A DNA stretch of 64,000 nucleotides from Picochlorum sp. 'celeri' (Eukaryota; Chlorophyta; Trebouxiophyceae), in the NCBI GenBank assembly GCA_010909725.1, contig JAACMV010000002.1:1-64000 (forward strand). The letters run 5' to 3'. Below the pieces are notes generated by a model. It had not been told where the DNA came from. It ran no database searches and worked only from the letters and a program-made list of their open reading frames with translations. Each line of letters begins with the position of its first letter. The stretch's first letter is position 1. This document shows positions 42,763-53,156 of this stretch, piece after piece. Made by a program: the position numbers and the translations under genes.

Positions 42763-43067
42763 TCCATGATATTATCTATCAGTATTATTAGTACCATTCA
42801 ATAAGGCACCAATGTGCCTATGCCTGAATAGAAGGCATTGTATCCATTTGTAAAAGTAACACAAAGTGAAAACAAGAGGAACAACCTGGAGCAGTGGAGC
42901 ACACGTGCTCCTTGTACACTGGCCAGCCCATGGGCTACGCGTAAACAGACCTGACGTGCCCACAGAGAGGCACGAGTGAAATTAGCTGAATTTATTGTGG
43001 AATAATGTACATATTAATTATTCTGGATGCACTAATTGTATTTTCACCCCCATATTTTCCATAAAAT

Positions 43068-43103
43068 TATCTGGCCAATCTGTCGATTTCTTAAAATGAG
43101 ACG
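43068..43103 (-). repeat. Right terminal inverted repeat
   Basis: Exact reverse complement of 36578-36613. The region 42763-43067 between it and the AT-hook gene is non-coding subterminal DNA with small palindromes, such as 'ggagcac-ac-gtgctcc' at about 42894. Confidence 0.95.
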
Positions 43104-43365
43104 CATGCATCGCGCATGCCATCTGCCATCTGGTCTACCTAGCAGCAGCTTGGGATCTCCGGATTTGATGACCATTCATCATGAATGGTCCTTGAAATCC
43201 ACTCGACCGAGCAGACACGGGCCATTCATTTTATGTAGTTCTTCCAGGAGCCGGCACAATTGTGCCATGTTTTTGCGAATTTCCAACCGTTCCGTTGTCG
43301 GACATGTGGGTGCACCCTCCTGCAGAGGACATCTCGGGGCGAGATGTACGCAGTATACGGGAGTC

Positions 43366-45620
43366 ATGGGCATTAATAAGCGTTTGTATGTGACGGAGTA
43401 TCGATACAGAGTCCGAGTCGATGCTGGGGGACCCCGACCGCGTGGCGACGTGGAGGTTGCAAAAAAGGTGACCAGGGGCATTGTCGCAGCTGAAAGCTTG
43501 AAGAGATATGCAAAGTGTTGCACGAGCATGAGAACCGTGTTGGGTTTGAGACATTTCACGACGGCTCTGTATTTCATGGCAAAGAAGGACAGCGTGGAAC
43601 TCGCCCTCTCCTTTGGTGGAGAGGGAGTTGAGGTGGATTTCAAAGTGCATCATTGAGGATCACCACGAGGCATTGTGGAGCTCCACAAGCGTGGCGAACG
43701 TCTTACAGGCGTGCAGAAAGATTAAAAATATCTCCTTAGATCCTCTGATGTCCGAGGCTATGAGAAAGCTGGTTCACGGGGAGAAGGAGGTGGCCCAGAG
43801 AGAAGTGATGACCATTTTATCATGTTTGGTTCGAGTACCTGAATCTGATGCCAAGAAGAGGGCGTGTCAGGAATTAGAAGAAGCTATTCTAGGAAAATCT
43901 AGTGTTTATAGTATTACAGAGAGGTCTGGAGGGGTTTCGCCGGCAAGATATGGGCCCTCTAGCATGGTTCCTCACAGAGTTGAAATGCCAACCGCGGACT
44001 GCAAGGTCTGTTTTCTTGCACTGCCGGGATGTGATAGGGCTGGAAAATTTGAGCACCCCGTCCCTTTGCCTTGTGTGTCGGAATGCTATCATTGCAGATA
44101 GACAGCACATGTGAAGAGATTGATGAGGATGTAGATGCAATTATACAGTGTCTCATATGTGAGCGTCGTGGTGTGGCCAGAATGGATAGTTTGAAAGACA
44201 GTTCCATGATGCTTCTGAGCCTGGCTCGCCTGATCAAAGCTAGATGTGAGGATGATATATTAACTGAGAAATCTATTATAGCGGGAATGAAATGGACTCA
44301 CGCTGTGGCTGCTTACCGGACAGCAAACCCATCCATTAACAGGGCCATTCACGGGCTTTTGGAGCCACATTGGCCCACACCTGCTGGGCGGATCGACCAT
44401 GGCTGGGCAAGGAGTGCTTTCAAGCATCTTATATTCTTTATCCCTCCTTCAATATCAGGCTTCTGAGATCATTGCTGCTTGTACTCGAGGAATTGAAGCT
44501 CAGAAGGAGACCCTCACACTTCGGACCATCTCTACGTGCTCTTGGTCTCTATCTGTCCTTCGATACGAGGACAAGAGGTTATTGGAAGATGTGTTCGTCG
44601 ACCGTATTCTGGATGGAAATTTACTGACGAATGCTAGGGATGCTGAGAAAGAGTTTGCCCAATCTTTGAGTATGATCCTGTACTCCTTGCTGTGCTCAAC
44701 ATGTTTCAATCGCTCAAGAGCAAGAATCTCCTGAAAGCGATCATGCAAGTCGCAGAGCAGTCCATACATATTTAAATACCGAGTCATTGCCAATTTTGGC
44801 TGGTCGATTGTAGTAGCATACTCAAACATGGACATGGGCGACGGTGCTTTTTGGCTCTGTCATGAAGAAATGGAGGAGTTCGGTGACAGAAAACTTCAAC
44901 AGGATACCAAAGGGAACCATGGCGATGATTCAGCACACAGAAATAGCCTTGAAAATAGAAGCACCTGAGTTGGGACCTGGAGGATAATATTCCATACAAA
45001 TCCCTGTTTTCCTCACTCCTACCGACATGGGCGGCTGAGGCGATCCACTGCTCGGGAGTGGAATTCACAGCAACCCCAGAAATTAAGACGCGATCGCGCT
45101 TGATGGGATATCTTTGTTCCAAAAACAAGTCTATGAGGCGGCAGAAGCAGTCATTCCTGGCTGGATACTCGAGTACTGGGACAGTGACTTGCAGTATCCC
45201 GTGGACCATGGCTCTGCTTTCTCACAGAATCGTCATCGAAGCAGACGGCCCCACGCACTTTACCTTGAATACACAGAAGCCTATGGGAGCGACAATCTCT
45301 AGAAAAGAGATTACTGAAACGGATTGGCTGGCATCTGATCACAATCCCGTACTTTGAGTGGAGCATCAAGGGCTCTGGCGGTGAACACATTGACCACCTC
45401 TCTCGATTGTTGACCCCGTACTTGCAGTCCACGGATCAAGAAAAACTTCTTCTGTACCAGAGAGCACAAGGGAAGACTGCACGAGAAGCAGATGACCAAA
45501 AGATGGGGCGTACGAGAAGCAGATGACCAACACACAGGCGCACAACTGTCACGAGATGATGAACAGCCAGTCAAAAAGAATGCAGCAACCATGGATATCA
45601 TCAAAGCGAGCCGGGGTAAA
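43366..45620 (+). CDS. RAP-domain (OPR/FASTK-like) organellar RNA-binding protein, many frame breaks
   Basis: Reading the best frame segment by segment gives a helical-repeat protein ending in a RAP domain. Segments include 'TSVANVLQACRKIKNI', 'LLSLARLIKARCEDDIL', 'TCSWSLSVLRYEDKRLL' and 'NFGWSIVVAYSNMDMG'. The RAP part reads 'RIVIEADGPTHFTLNTQ' at about 45225, then in another frame 'LLKRIGWHLITIPYFEW' at about 45315-45365, which is the domain consensus. RAP proteins mature or stabilise organellar RNAs. At least five frame changes are needed, for example near 44686, 44765 and 45305. A few may be introns, but most look like one-base indels. Start and exact ends are uncertain; the sense strand is certain from the RAP domain. 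Confidence 0.6.
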
Positions 45621-45677
45621 TGTCGCTGAATGATGCTGTTAGGAGGCAAATTTTTCGAAACAATGAAAGTATTCATT

Positions 45678-46135
45678 TTATAATTCTTGGATCCCTGGGT
45701 GGACAGCACCAGTCCCCATCGCCCTCATGCTCCTTCTCATCGCTGCATGTAGCAGAAGACGGAGCGTCGGCACCCCGCCCTCATGTTTCTTTCTGGCTGC
45801 TTCTACTGCTGCCTCATCCTTGAGATCAAACATGCCACACGCCAAATCCAACTCGACGTGTTCCCCTTCATGATCACTGCAGCAAAGAAACTCGTCCTTT
45901 GTCAACCATTGTTCAACACACACGTGACCATGACAAAAAACCTACTCGGGCAACTCTATACCGGGCTCATTCCCGTTCAAAGCACCTTCCAATCTCTCTG
46001 TAGAGCTTTGAACTCCGGAAGGAACGCGTTCAGCCGATTTATGAGGGACACATTAGTCTGAACTGGACCAATGTCGGGCTTTGTCCTTGGATGTACCAGC
46101 AAGCTCTGACCTGATGAACACAATTGAATTCCATG
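45678..46135 (-). CDS. NOPCHAP1-like (DUF4598) snoRNP assembly factor, broken
   Basis: An N-terminal segment 'VSLINRLNAFLPEFKALQRD' and a C-terminal segment 'GEHVELDLACGMFDLKDEAA' have the order and look of the small human C12orf45/NOPCHAP1 family. That family bridges NOP58 and the R2TP chaperone for box C/D snoRNPs. A plausible intron (GTATAG to CTGCAG, about 45872-45950) joins the two. The end of exon 1 needs one extra T in a T run to stay open. The C-terminal extension of about 40 residues ends at 45678. Upstream exon(s) and the start are not resolved. The similarity is from memory and short. Confidence 0.4.
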
Positions 46136-46500
46136 TTAGTGGCCAGAGAGAAAATGAAGGAAGGCATGAAGCAACGTACGATAGTCAGAACTTGAACCAA
46201 TTTCCAAGAGTTCAGTGTCATGCGTCTCTTCCTTGGATTCCATTCCTTAGACTACCATATCATTTAAAAGTACTTGAATATGTTCAAATAGTACTCTGTA
46301 CTAGGATCAGAAATTGAAATTCTCCAGAATTGTCTATTTTTTTGTCGATTGCCAATGCTGATCAGCAACTCAAGTTCATGTGATTATCCAAGGCGAATTG
46401 TCCGTTAGATGAAACTGATTATTGCATTAATTGTATTGAACGAATATTCAAGTAAGATTAGTACGTATATGTCCATCAGCACAACACCAGTACACGTATC
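46136..46500. other. Intergenic stretch
   Basis: AT-rich DNA of about 365 bp between divergent gene remnants. It may contain the first exon of the NOPCHAP1-like gene. Nothing else is recognisable. Confidence 0.35.
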
Positions 46501-48105
46501 ATGTTGAGGAGGGCCACACGGTTCCCCAGACTGCTTCATGCCCTTCCTGGGTCTTTGTGTGCGGTTGGTGAGAAGACAAGAGAAATATGGTGTGGTATGA
46601 ACCTGGGTGAGGATGTGCAGCGGCTCGGGTGCCTCCAAGGTGTCACTGATTTTCGCCTTGACAGTGCAACTCGAGGTTTCGCGTCCTTGGGGAGCGAGCA
46701 AGAGGTCGAAAGGAACGAAGATGTACGAAAATGTGTCATACATGCGGTTGTTGGGTGTATGTGGAGTTCATGGCGGACTGGTGTGCAGGTGGCCCCGAGG
46801 GGCGTGGAGGGTACATTCGTGGCAGCGGGTGCTGCAAATGGGAACGGAGAGGTCGTGGGGCGATTTCATGATAAAATGGACAATTTGAAGAAGAAGAGGA
46901 AAAAAGTACCGCTGATGTCTGGCGAGGTGCGTTTTTTGGGGTGGGTTGGTGTAGGGTGTAGGCTGATACCTCACGAGTGTCTCGAATGGTGCAGAGTTTT
47001 GAGGAGTGGCTGGAAAAGCATGACGAAACTCTAGAGCCGCTGAGAGACTTTTCAGAGTCCATGATATGGATGGCGACTGGGCGATTGCAGAGCTCTACAA
47101 GAATGGATACTGGGGCAAAAAGCTCATGAGGACAGTGTCTGACAGTGGTGGTGCTGAGCAGGAGGGATCGTATCCATGGAGGAATCTCTTGAAGTATGGA
47201 CAAAGGCATTCGAAGAGGAGAATTTACCTCATTCACCTCTCGATATCATGCGACGCTGGCCATCATTGTTGTGTAAGACTCCTGATTGCCTTCCAGGAAC
47301 AGTTGCTGTCCTCAAAGCTGCCATCCCCGACGAAGAGGCCCTCCACGAGACAATTGCCATGTTTCCAGGGTCTCGTACAGAGTCCCGTGAAGCTGCAACA
47401 TCGTGTGTTGGCTCTGCAGATGGCATGTGGGATGGATCTTTCTCGAATCCTTCCGAGAAATCCACAGATGTTTTACAGGAATTTGGATCAATAATGGCTA
47501 ATATTAGGTATCTGAGAGACCACCTCCTGGTCCCTGAGCATTTGAAAGTTTGATAGATTACCGACCGACGGTGCTGACGATGCATCCAGATGTGGTGAAA
47601 AGGAAATACAGAGTCATCCTTGGAAGCTGTTCAGATGATTCTCCCAGAAGGGTGTGATCCAAAATTGGTGATTCAGGCAAAGCCCCAGTTGATTTTGATA
47701 CCTCCTTCTCATATCGCGGAGCGATGGGAAGTTCTGACGAATCTGACCAATCAGGTCCCAGAGTGGAAGGAAGAGGTCCAGGATGCCATCGGCCGATATT
47801 GCCAAAGGCAGCCAAATCTTCTACAACTGAGCCCAATGCCCCAAGCACAGACCCAGTCAAAGATACCTTTGGTGCGGAAAACGCAAAGGAGAAGGAGGCC
47901 CCATCAAAGGAGGAAGACATCCCGGTCGATGAGTGGGAAGCAGGAGAGTGGGGTAGTACCAACGTTGGGCGCAGCCATCTGGGCTCACCCCAAGCGACAC
48001 CAGCGCCTGGAATTCTTAATCACTGTGGTTGGAGACGGTGGCAGGAGAACTTTCTTTCGTCGATGCATTGACTGTGCATTACCACCGCTTCAACCATCGC
48101 TATGA
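46501..48105 (+). CDS. Helical-repeat protein, possibly mTERF-like, frame-broken
   Basis: Several plus-strand segments form a plausible protein only when frames are switched. They include 'FEEWLEKHDETLEPLRDF' near 46997, 'RRWPSLLCKTPDCLPGTVAV' near 47250, 'GMDLSRILPRNPQMFYRNL' near 47430, 'VLTMHPDVVKRKYRVIL' near 47570, and 'KLVIQAKPQLILIPPSH' near 47655. The repeated hydrophobic 'P-x-L/V-h' helices at about 35-residue spacing resemble mTERF repeats, which regulate organellar transcription. A probable intron (GTGCGT to GTGCAG) lies at 46927-46991. The acidic C-terminus includes 'EEDIPVDEWEAGEWG'. Family assignment is tentative; at least three one-base breaks are needed. Confidence 0.35.
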
Positions 48106-48162
48106 TCAGTTTGATGAATGGGTTCGAGAGAATTACAATTAATAACGAATGCAACAACTTAT

Positions 48163-48600
48163 TCAGTTTTTAATGTCAACGAGTTCAACGTCAAAAACGA
48201 GGACACTGTTTGGTGGAATGACGGGTGGAAACCCTGGGCACCGTATGCATACTCGGGTTGACACGTAATCACAAGAGCCTTTTCGCCCAACTCATCGTGA
48301 GGACAAACCTTCATCCCAGCCCCTGATGACCATGCCTTTGCCAACTCGGAACTCCAGCGGCTGGCCCCTGTCGTGGCTGCTGTCCGAACTTCCTCCCGTC
48401 CGTGAACTTGCCCGTATAATGGACGTGCACCAAATCTTCCAACCTTGGGCTTTGGCCCATTCGTTTCGTGCGTGATCTCTTTGGTGAATCCCTGCGCAGC
48501 ACAAGAAACTCTGAAACCTGTCCCTGAACGGACGAGCTTGCGTGCCTGCCGACCTCGACAGGAAAGGATTTGCACGCTGAAACCAATCTTCATCACACCC
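48163..48600 (-). CDS. FKBP-type peptidyl-prolyl isomerase, at least four frame breaks
   Basis: A classic FKBP12 fold can be read by switching frames. In order it shows 'VHVHYTGKFTDGRKF', 'SSHDRGQPLEFRVGKGMVI', 'RGWDEGLS', 'VCPHDELGEKALVITCQPEY', 'AYGAQGF' and finally 'IPPNSVLVFDVELVDI' with a stop at 48163. These include the Tyr, Phe, Trp and Phe residues of the rapamycin and proline pocket. Each transition needs a one-base change, for instance an A run at 48229-48231. N-terminal sequence upstream is uncertain: a hydrophobic stretch is open but begins at a TTG. FKBPs catalyse cis-trans prolyl isomerisation. The Cys-containing N-terminus may indicate an organellar or lumenal form (inference). 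Confidence 0.65.
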
Positions 48601-48869
48601 ACCGTCATGATATCTAGTATTAATAGTAGTATGACTGTGAGGAGCAATCGCCGCCCATCTTTGCCCTGTGGTGGGTGGTCGGACGTGCTGTTGCCGCGAG
48701 GTTGCGGTACTGGCGAATATAATTCAATTTTCGCAGTACCAACCGCCTGTTGCGGTTGAGAATCGATCGCTCAACTCCCAACCGGACTCAATCGAGCCAT
48801 CAAACCCGATATTTGAATTCTTTCAATTTATGTGATCGTATCGACGACGACGAAGGCCCCAAGTAAGTA

Positions 48870-50225
48870 ATGGAATACCGTTCGGGGCGCAGATCAGCGG
48901 AATCTCCGCTGGAAGAGGCGGGGCCAATGGGAAGAGAAATCCTCCTGCGAGCTAAAATGAACAGGGATGCTCTCATGTATGAAAAAGATGTGAGTTTGAA
49001 GTTGAATAAATTGGATGAAGTCACCGCGGGTGTGGGACAAGAGACAAAGGATAAGCAACAGTCGTGGTCGTTGTTGGCCGCTTGGGGTGGCGATGAGAAT
49101 GCCTGCATGTCGCAAGGCGAGAACCGGGCAATGCCTCCCTGCCAACATCCACGACTGACATCCTTGGCAGGGGACTCCGATGATGACGCATCGATTGCTT
49201 CCAAAAGCACGTACGCGGTGACCAGAAGCGATTGCACCGGCAAGGTCTCTTCGCCAGGGGCATACCTTAGGTTGCAGAGCATCGCCACGGCGCCAGCTCC
49301 ACACCCGCTGCCTGACCTGCTTCGATTAACGGCTTCTAGACACCAAATACCTATGGAAACAATCATTCATAGCATGGCAAGTCTGTCCAGGGCAGGGAAA
49401 GAGCGGGGTAAAAAAAAGACAAACCAGGATAGCTGCTTTGCATTCAGGCAATTTGTTCACGCCCATCAGGCAATAGCTGGGGTGATGGATGGACATGGGC
49501 CCAATGGACACGCTGTTTCTAGGTTCATCCGCAAGAGATTGCCGGCCGCCATTGCGGAAGAGATCAAAGCGAAGGGTGAAGTCGCTGTGCAGCCTGTGCT
49601 TCGCTCCTCGTTTATTCAGGCTCACGAGGACCTGAGATACGCGCCCGAGAGCATCAATGCCCGTCTAAGCGGCTCCACTGCGCTTGTAACATTGCTTCAA
49701 GGCAAGCGAGTCACAGCTGCATGGGTTGGGGACAGCAGGGCCATCATCGTCAGGCAGGAAGAAGCTGGTGTCTGGAGAGGCATTCCTCTAACCCAGGACC
49801 ACAAGCCATCAGTGACAGGAGAGTACAACCGCATCGTGAATTATGGAGGCCGTGTCGAAAAGTTGGCGGATTCCTCTGGACGTGAAATTGGGCCGTATCG
49901 TGTGTGGCTGCCACGCGCATGGGTGCCTGGGCTGGCCATGAGCCGAGCCATTGGAGATTTTGTGGCTCACAGTGTTGGTGTCATAGCTGACCCCGAAGTT
50001 GTCATTCACGAGGTGGACGATCGCGACACTTTTCTCATCCTGGCTTCTGACGGTGTATGGGAGTTTATGTCCATCCAAGATGTCGCCACCCTGGTTGCCC
50101 CGTGCATCTCAGCAGAGGAGGCATGCCGTCTCATTGTGCAGGAGGCCACCTCCAGGTGGCAAGCAGTGGACGAAGGAGTAATAGAGACATTACAGTGGTC
50201 GCGACCAAATTTTTTGAAACAATGA
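48870..50225 (+). CDS. PP2C-family Ser/Thr phosphatase, C-terminus frameshifted
   Basis: 451 residues as read. An N-terminal extension of about 165 residues precedes the PP2C domain. Metal-binding and family motifs are present: 'GVMDGHGPNGHAVS' (motif with DGH), 'SGSTALVTLL', 'WVGDSRAII', 'LTQDHKP', 'GLAMSRAIGD' and 'LILASDGVWEFMS'. The final family strand 'RDITVVATKFF' is present but in another frame after about 50180 ('gagtaatagagac'); one extra A there would restore it. The true end is therefore slightly different from 50225. PP2C enzymes are monomeric Mg/Mn-dependent phosphatases. No transit peptide is clear. It is convergent with the SPP gene, and the 3' ends overlap. Confidence 0.8.
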   Translation: MEYRSGRRSAESPLEEAGPMGREILLRAKMNRDALMYEKDVSLKLNKLDEVTAGVGQETKDKQQSWSLLAAWGGDENACMSQGENRAMPPCQHPRLTSLAGDSDDDASIASKSTYAVTRSDCTGKVSSPGAYLRLQSIATAPAPHPLPDLLRLTASRHQIPMETIIHSMASLSRAGKERGKKKTNQDSCFAFRQFVHAHQAIAGVMDGHGPNGHAVSRFIRKRLPAAIAEEIKAKGEVAVQPVLRSSFIQAHEDLRYAPESINARLSGSTALVTLLQGKRVTAAWVGDSRAIIVRQEEAGVWRGIPLTQDHKPSVTGEYNRIVNYGGRVEKLADSSGREIGPYRVWLPRAWVPGLAMSRAIGDFVAHSVGVIADPEVVIHEVDDRDTFLILASDGVWEFMSIQDVATLVAPCISAEEACRLIVQEATSRWQAVDEGVIETLQWSRPNFLKQ

Positions 50226-51629
50226 TAAGAATATTGCCGTGTATTGTACATTATTATAGTCGTTTCGTATTTGTTTTTGTGTCTCTAAATCTCCAAACTC
50301 GAGGAAACCTCCGTCGTGACAGGCAGCAGTGGTCAGAACCACGGCCGCTAAGGTGCAAGGAACAAGATACAAAAGGGCAGGCTGCCCCAGACCAGTCACC
50401 TCATTTGCCGCAAAAGCTGCTGATAGACCGACAATGTACGCAATCACGACGCTGACGAAGTAGGGTGCGGTTCTGAAGCACTGCGTCCGACACAGTGAAG
50501 ACTGTATCCTTTCAGATGACAACCCTTGGCTCCTGTCTTGCTGCTCCCAGTTCCAGGTTGGCGATTCTATCGTATGCATCCTCCGCTGCTGTGCCAGTTA
50601 GAGTTGCAACCTCATCACCAGATTCCTGACCAGTGAGGCTCCCAATCGCCTCGATGATTGCATCGGCTGCTGCAATGCCTCGGGCCCTCATGTCAATCGA
50701 CCTCGATGCATCGTATCGAAGAGCAAGACAACAGAGTAATCCAGGGATGGCTATATCTCCCAGGCCCAACAAGGCAAATGGAAAGGAACTTGCTTCCCCC
50801 AGAGAACCTGGGATGCGAGGAAACAACAACCTGGTTGGCCCCACCACAGCATCCGAAGTGGCAACCTTCAACATGACATTCTCGCCAATCGCTGCTGGCG
50901 ATGCAAAAACCCACGTGACGTCATATAAAAGCATCCCAATTAGTAAAACTCCAGCTACGCGAAACGAAGAAAGTCCAATCAACTGCATGTCTCTGCAGCA
51001 ATCAAGCATGCAATCAGGTTGTTGACGGTAAAATTGCCATGGTGTGATACCATGTCCAAAGTAGCCAAGGATATGCCGAGAACGACTACTAATATATCTG
51101 TCAGATACAAACGAAGAGATGTCACCTTCTCTCCGTCCGGTCCTACGGCACCCAGGAACTCGGGGACATTGACATGCATCACAGACTGCAGATTTGATTT
51201 CTTTCCCAAAGCCTTCATGGGGCCTCTGAATGCTCCAATCGTGGCAAAACATGCCAACAACCAAAAATATATATCCAAAAGCGTCTGTAAGTTGAGATCG
51301 GGAAAGTATTTCGTGATCGCATAGAGCGTGAGCAAGGCTGCGGAAGCAAAGACTGGTGCAAGCACCCCTTGCTTGAGGGTGACTGCTTGTCTTTCTTTCG
51401 AATTGAGCCCTCTGTGCGCCCCCATGTAGATCGTCGTCACTGCTAACGAAATGAAATAAAACAAATCTCCTATTCTGCTCTCCTGAACGGCTGGCAAAAG
51501 ACCAAGCAGCAAAACAGCACTAAAAACCGAGTACGTCCTCGTTGCGTCTGCTGATTCGTTCCACTGCCACACATCCGCTACTGCTGGAGCAGCGATCTCA
51601 TCGCTCACCGTTCGATTTCCATTCGTCAC
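50190..51629 (-). CDS. Signal peptide peptidase (SPP), two frame breaks
   Basis: Intramembrane aspartyl protease of the presenilin fold, expected in the ER, cutting signal-peptide remnants. Multiple hydrophobic spans are followed by the first catalytic motif 'LLYDVTWVF' (YD), the second 'LLGLGDIAIPG' (GxGD), and 'QPALLYLVP' (PAL). All three diagnostic motifs are intact. Frames change at about 50990-50998 (one base missing in 'gcagagac' on the coding strand) and near 50515. Between GLGD and PAL there is a loop of roughly 100 residues, clearly longer than in animal SPP, rich in Ala, Gly and Glu. The start at 51629 is in frame, but a better ATG may lie inside. The C-terminal tail overlaps the convergent phosphatase gene. 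Confidence 0.8.
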
Positions 51630-51955
51630 ATATACTGTGATTGCTTTCCGCCGCCTACAACCCGGGAGTTGTTCCAGTCCACGCCTCCTCTGTCCACCGA
51701 GATGAAGGGCGAACGCCTCGTTGAGGTTGGAGTTGACCCCAACCTCAACGTATCATTTACAAAACATTCATTCATGAAATTATAAGTAAAGAAAATAGAC
51801 CTTCGATGCAGTGGCTGCATTGTCAGATCCCATGCGATCCTAAATTGATACGTATCAATCCTCAGATGAGCCACAGCCATGAAAAGCACAAAAATCTTCC
51901 TCCTGACTCAGGAGTCCATGAAAAAAAAACCTTTCATGTATGTAGTACATTGTAA
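51630..51955. other. Intergenic stretch
   Basis: About 325 bp holding the SPP promoter and the 3' flank of the next minus-strand gene. A short inverted pair 'gttggagttgacccc ... caacctcaacg' near 51725-51750 is the only structure noted. Confidence 0.4.
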
Positions 51956-52637
51956 TCAATTGTACAATTCATCTATCGCCTCCCTCTCCATTTCCAATCT
52001 AGACTTTCTCCTCTGCACTGGCATTACTGGTTCTCCATTTCTCTGGCTCTCCTGAAAAGCCATCTTGTCCCTCTCAGACGACCACATGTTTTTTGAGGTC
52101 AAGGCTTTCAGGCTCTGAGCCCTCCTTGGCCCCTGTGCCCTTCAAAGATGGCGCATACTTTTGCGTTAGAGCGGCGTCTTTTTTCCTCTTCTCCATCACA
52201 CACACGTGGCGCCTGAACACCTCTTCCAGGGCAGGTGCTGGCTCCTCGTGCTTCTTCTTGGAAAGCACATGTGTAGTTGTTTCATTCTCTGCACAGTATT
52301 CGAGTTTTTCACGTTCTAACCTACTCAAATGGGGTCTGAGTATTGAGTTCAACGGCTCGCGCGTGTCGATTGGCCTCGTTGGGCTCTTCCGTGGCTCATT
52401 CTTCTCAAGAGCTTCCTTCTTCCTCCTCTCCAACACAGACTCGTGACGAGGAAGATCATCCAACCTGATGCCTCCGAATGCCTTTGCAGTGGGAATATAT
52501 TCCCGATGTCCGTCATCCGCTGAGACAGGTTGGACCCTCTTCCGTCGACGGTCCCAGGGCTTTGGTCGGTTCGTCAACGCCTCCGCAGACTCTCCCTTCT
52601 TGACAGCCGCGGTCGACTCAATGTGCGCAATCATCAT
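51956..52637 (-). CDS. Hypothetical charged, helical protein
   Basis: From ATG 52637 the frame runs 187 residues to 52074, very rich in Lys, Arg and Glu. It contains two similar heptad-like blocks, 'RHESVLERRKKEALEKNEP' and 'RHVCVMEKRKKDAALTQK', that look like an internal repeat (R-H-x-x-V-x-E-[RK]-[RK]-K). An A-run indel at about 52086-52091 would extend it by about 40 residues to a stop at 51956 ('RDKMAFQESQRNGEP' and on), which reads as the natural end. No known domain, signal or membrane segment is seen. The repeat suggests a short linear binding motif. The family is not recognised. Confidence 0.5.
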
Positions 52638-53156
52638 GAAAATAATTTTCTTTGACTATGTTTGGTGGAATCGACGCAAATTCTCCCTCGTATCGGGTGC
52701 AAATGTCACTCACGACGAGGCTATTGTGTCCCAATTCTGAATTGATCAGTGCTCAATACGAAATGAAATCCCTGTGATGATGATTAGAAAAATTAAATTT
52801 GCAGTTCTCTCCTGGCATTGGTGGTTTTGTTGCCTCGAATGCCTCGTACTCATCATCACGGTACCCTCCGGTGGGTACCCAACATCGAAGGCAGCGATGA
52901 GTGCAGCACAGGCTGGATCGCAGCATTTTTATTGAATCACAATGCGACATTTTGGTTTGCTTCGAGGAAGAGGTGTGCCTGAAGCCTCTCGAATGCCAAG
53001 GTGCAGTGTTGCACGCCTCTGGTTGCGGTGGACAATGGTACGATGGCGCATTGTACTATCCATGGCGGAAACTTTGGGATCTGTCTGATGTGAGTTTTTT
53101 CTTGTGGCTGCAGCGCGACTCTACGAGTTCTTCTGAGACGCCGAGCGAGGCAGCAG

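Larger units (their letters stand above)
36578..43103. mobile_element. CACTA/Plavaka-like DNA transposon, apparently complete
   Basis: A 6.5-kb element bounded by perfect 36-bp terminal inverted repeats (36578-36613 and 43068-43103), with possible 2-bp 'CA' target duplications outside. It encodes a 1080-residue transposase leftward and an AT-hook protein rightward from a common central promoter region (40418-41081). Both genes splice to open frames without frameshifts, in contrast to neighbouring host genes. The termini begin CGTCTC and not CACTA, so the superfamily is judged from the transposase, not from the ends. Confidence 0.85.

Noticed and set aside
44500..44835. Minus-strand 111-codon frame opposite the RAP gene
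   Set aside because: The plus strand carries OPR/RAP-like helices continuing to a clear RAP domain, so the minus frame is a shadow.
43366..48105. A degenerate retroelement
   Set aside because: No reverse transcriptase, integrase or gag-like motif is seen. The readable segments match host RAP-, NOPCHAP1- and mTERF-like proteins.
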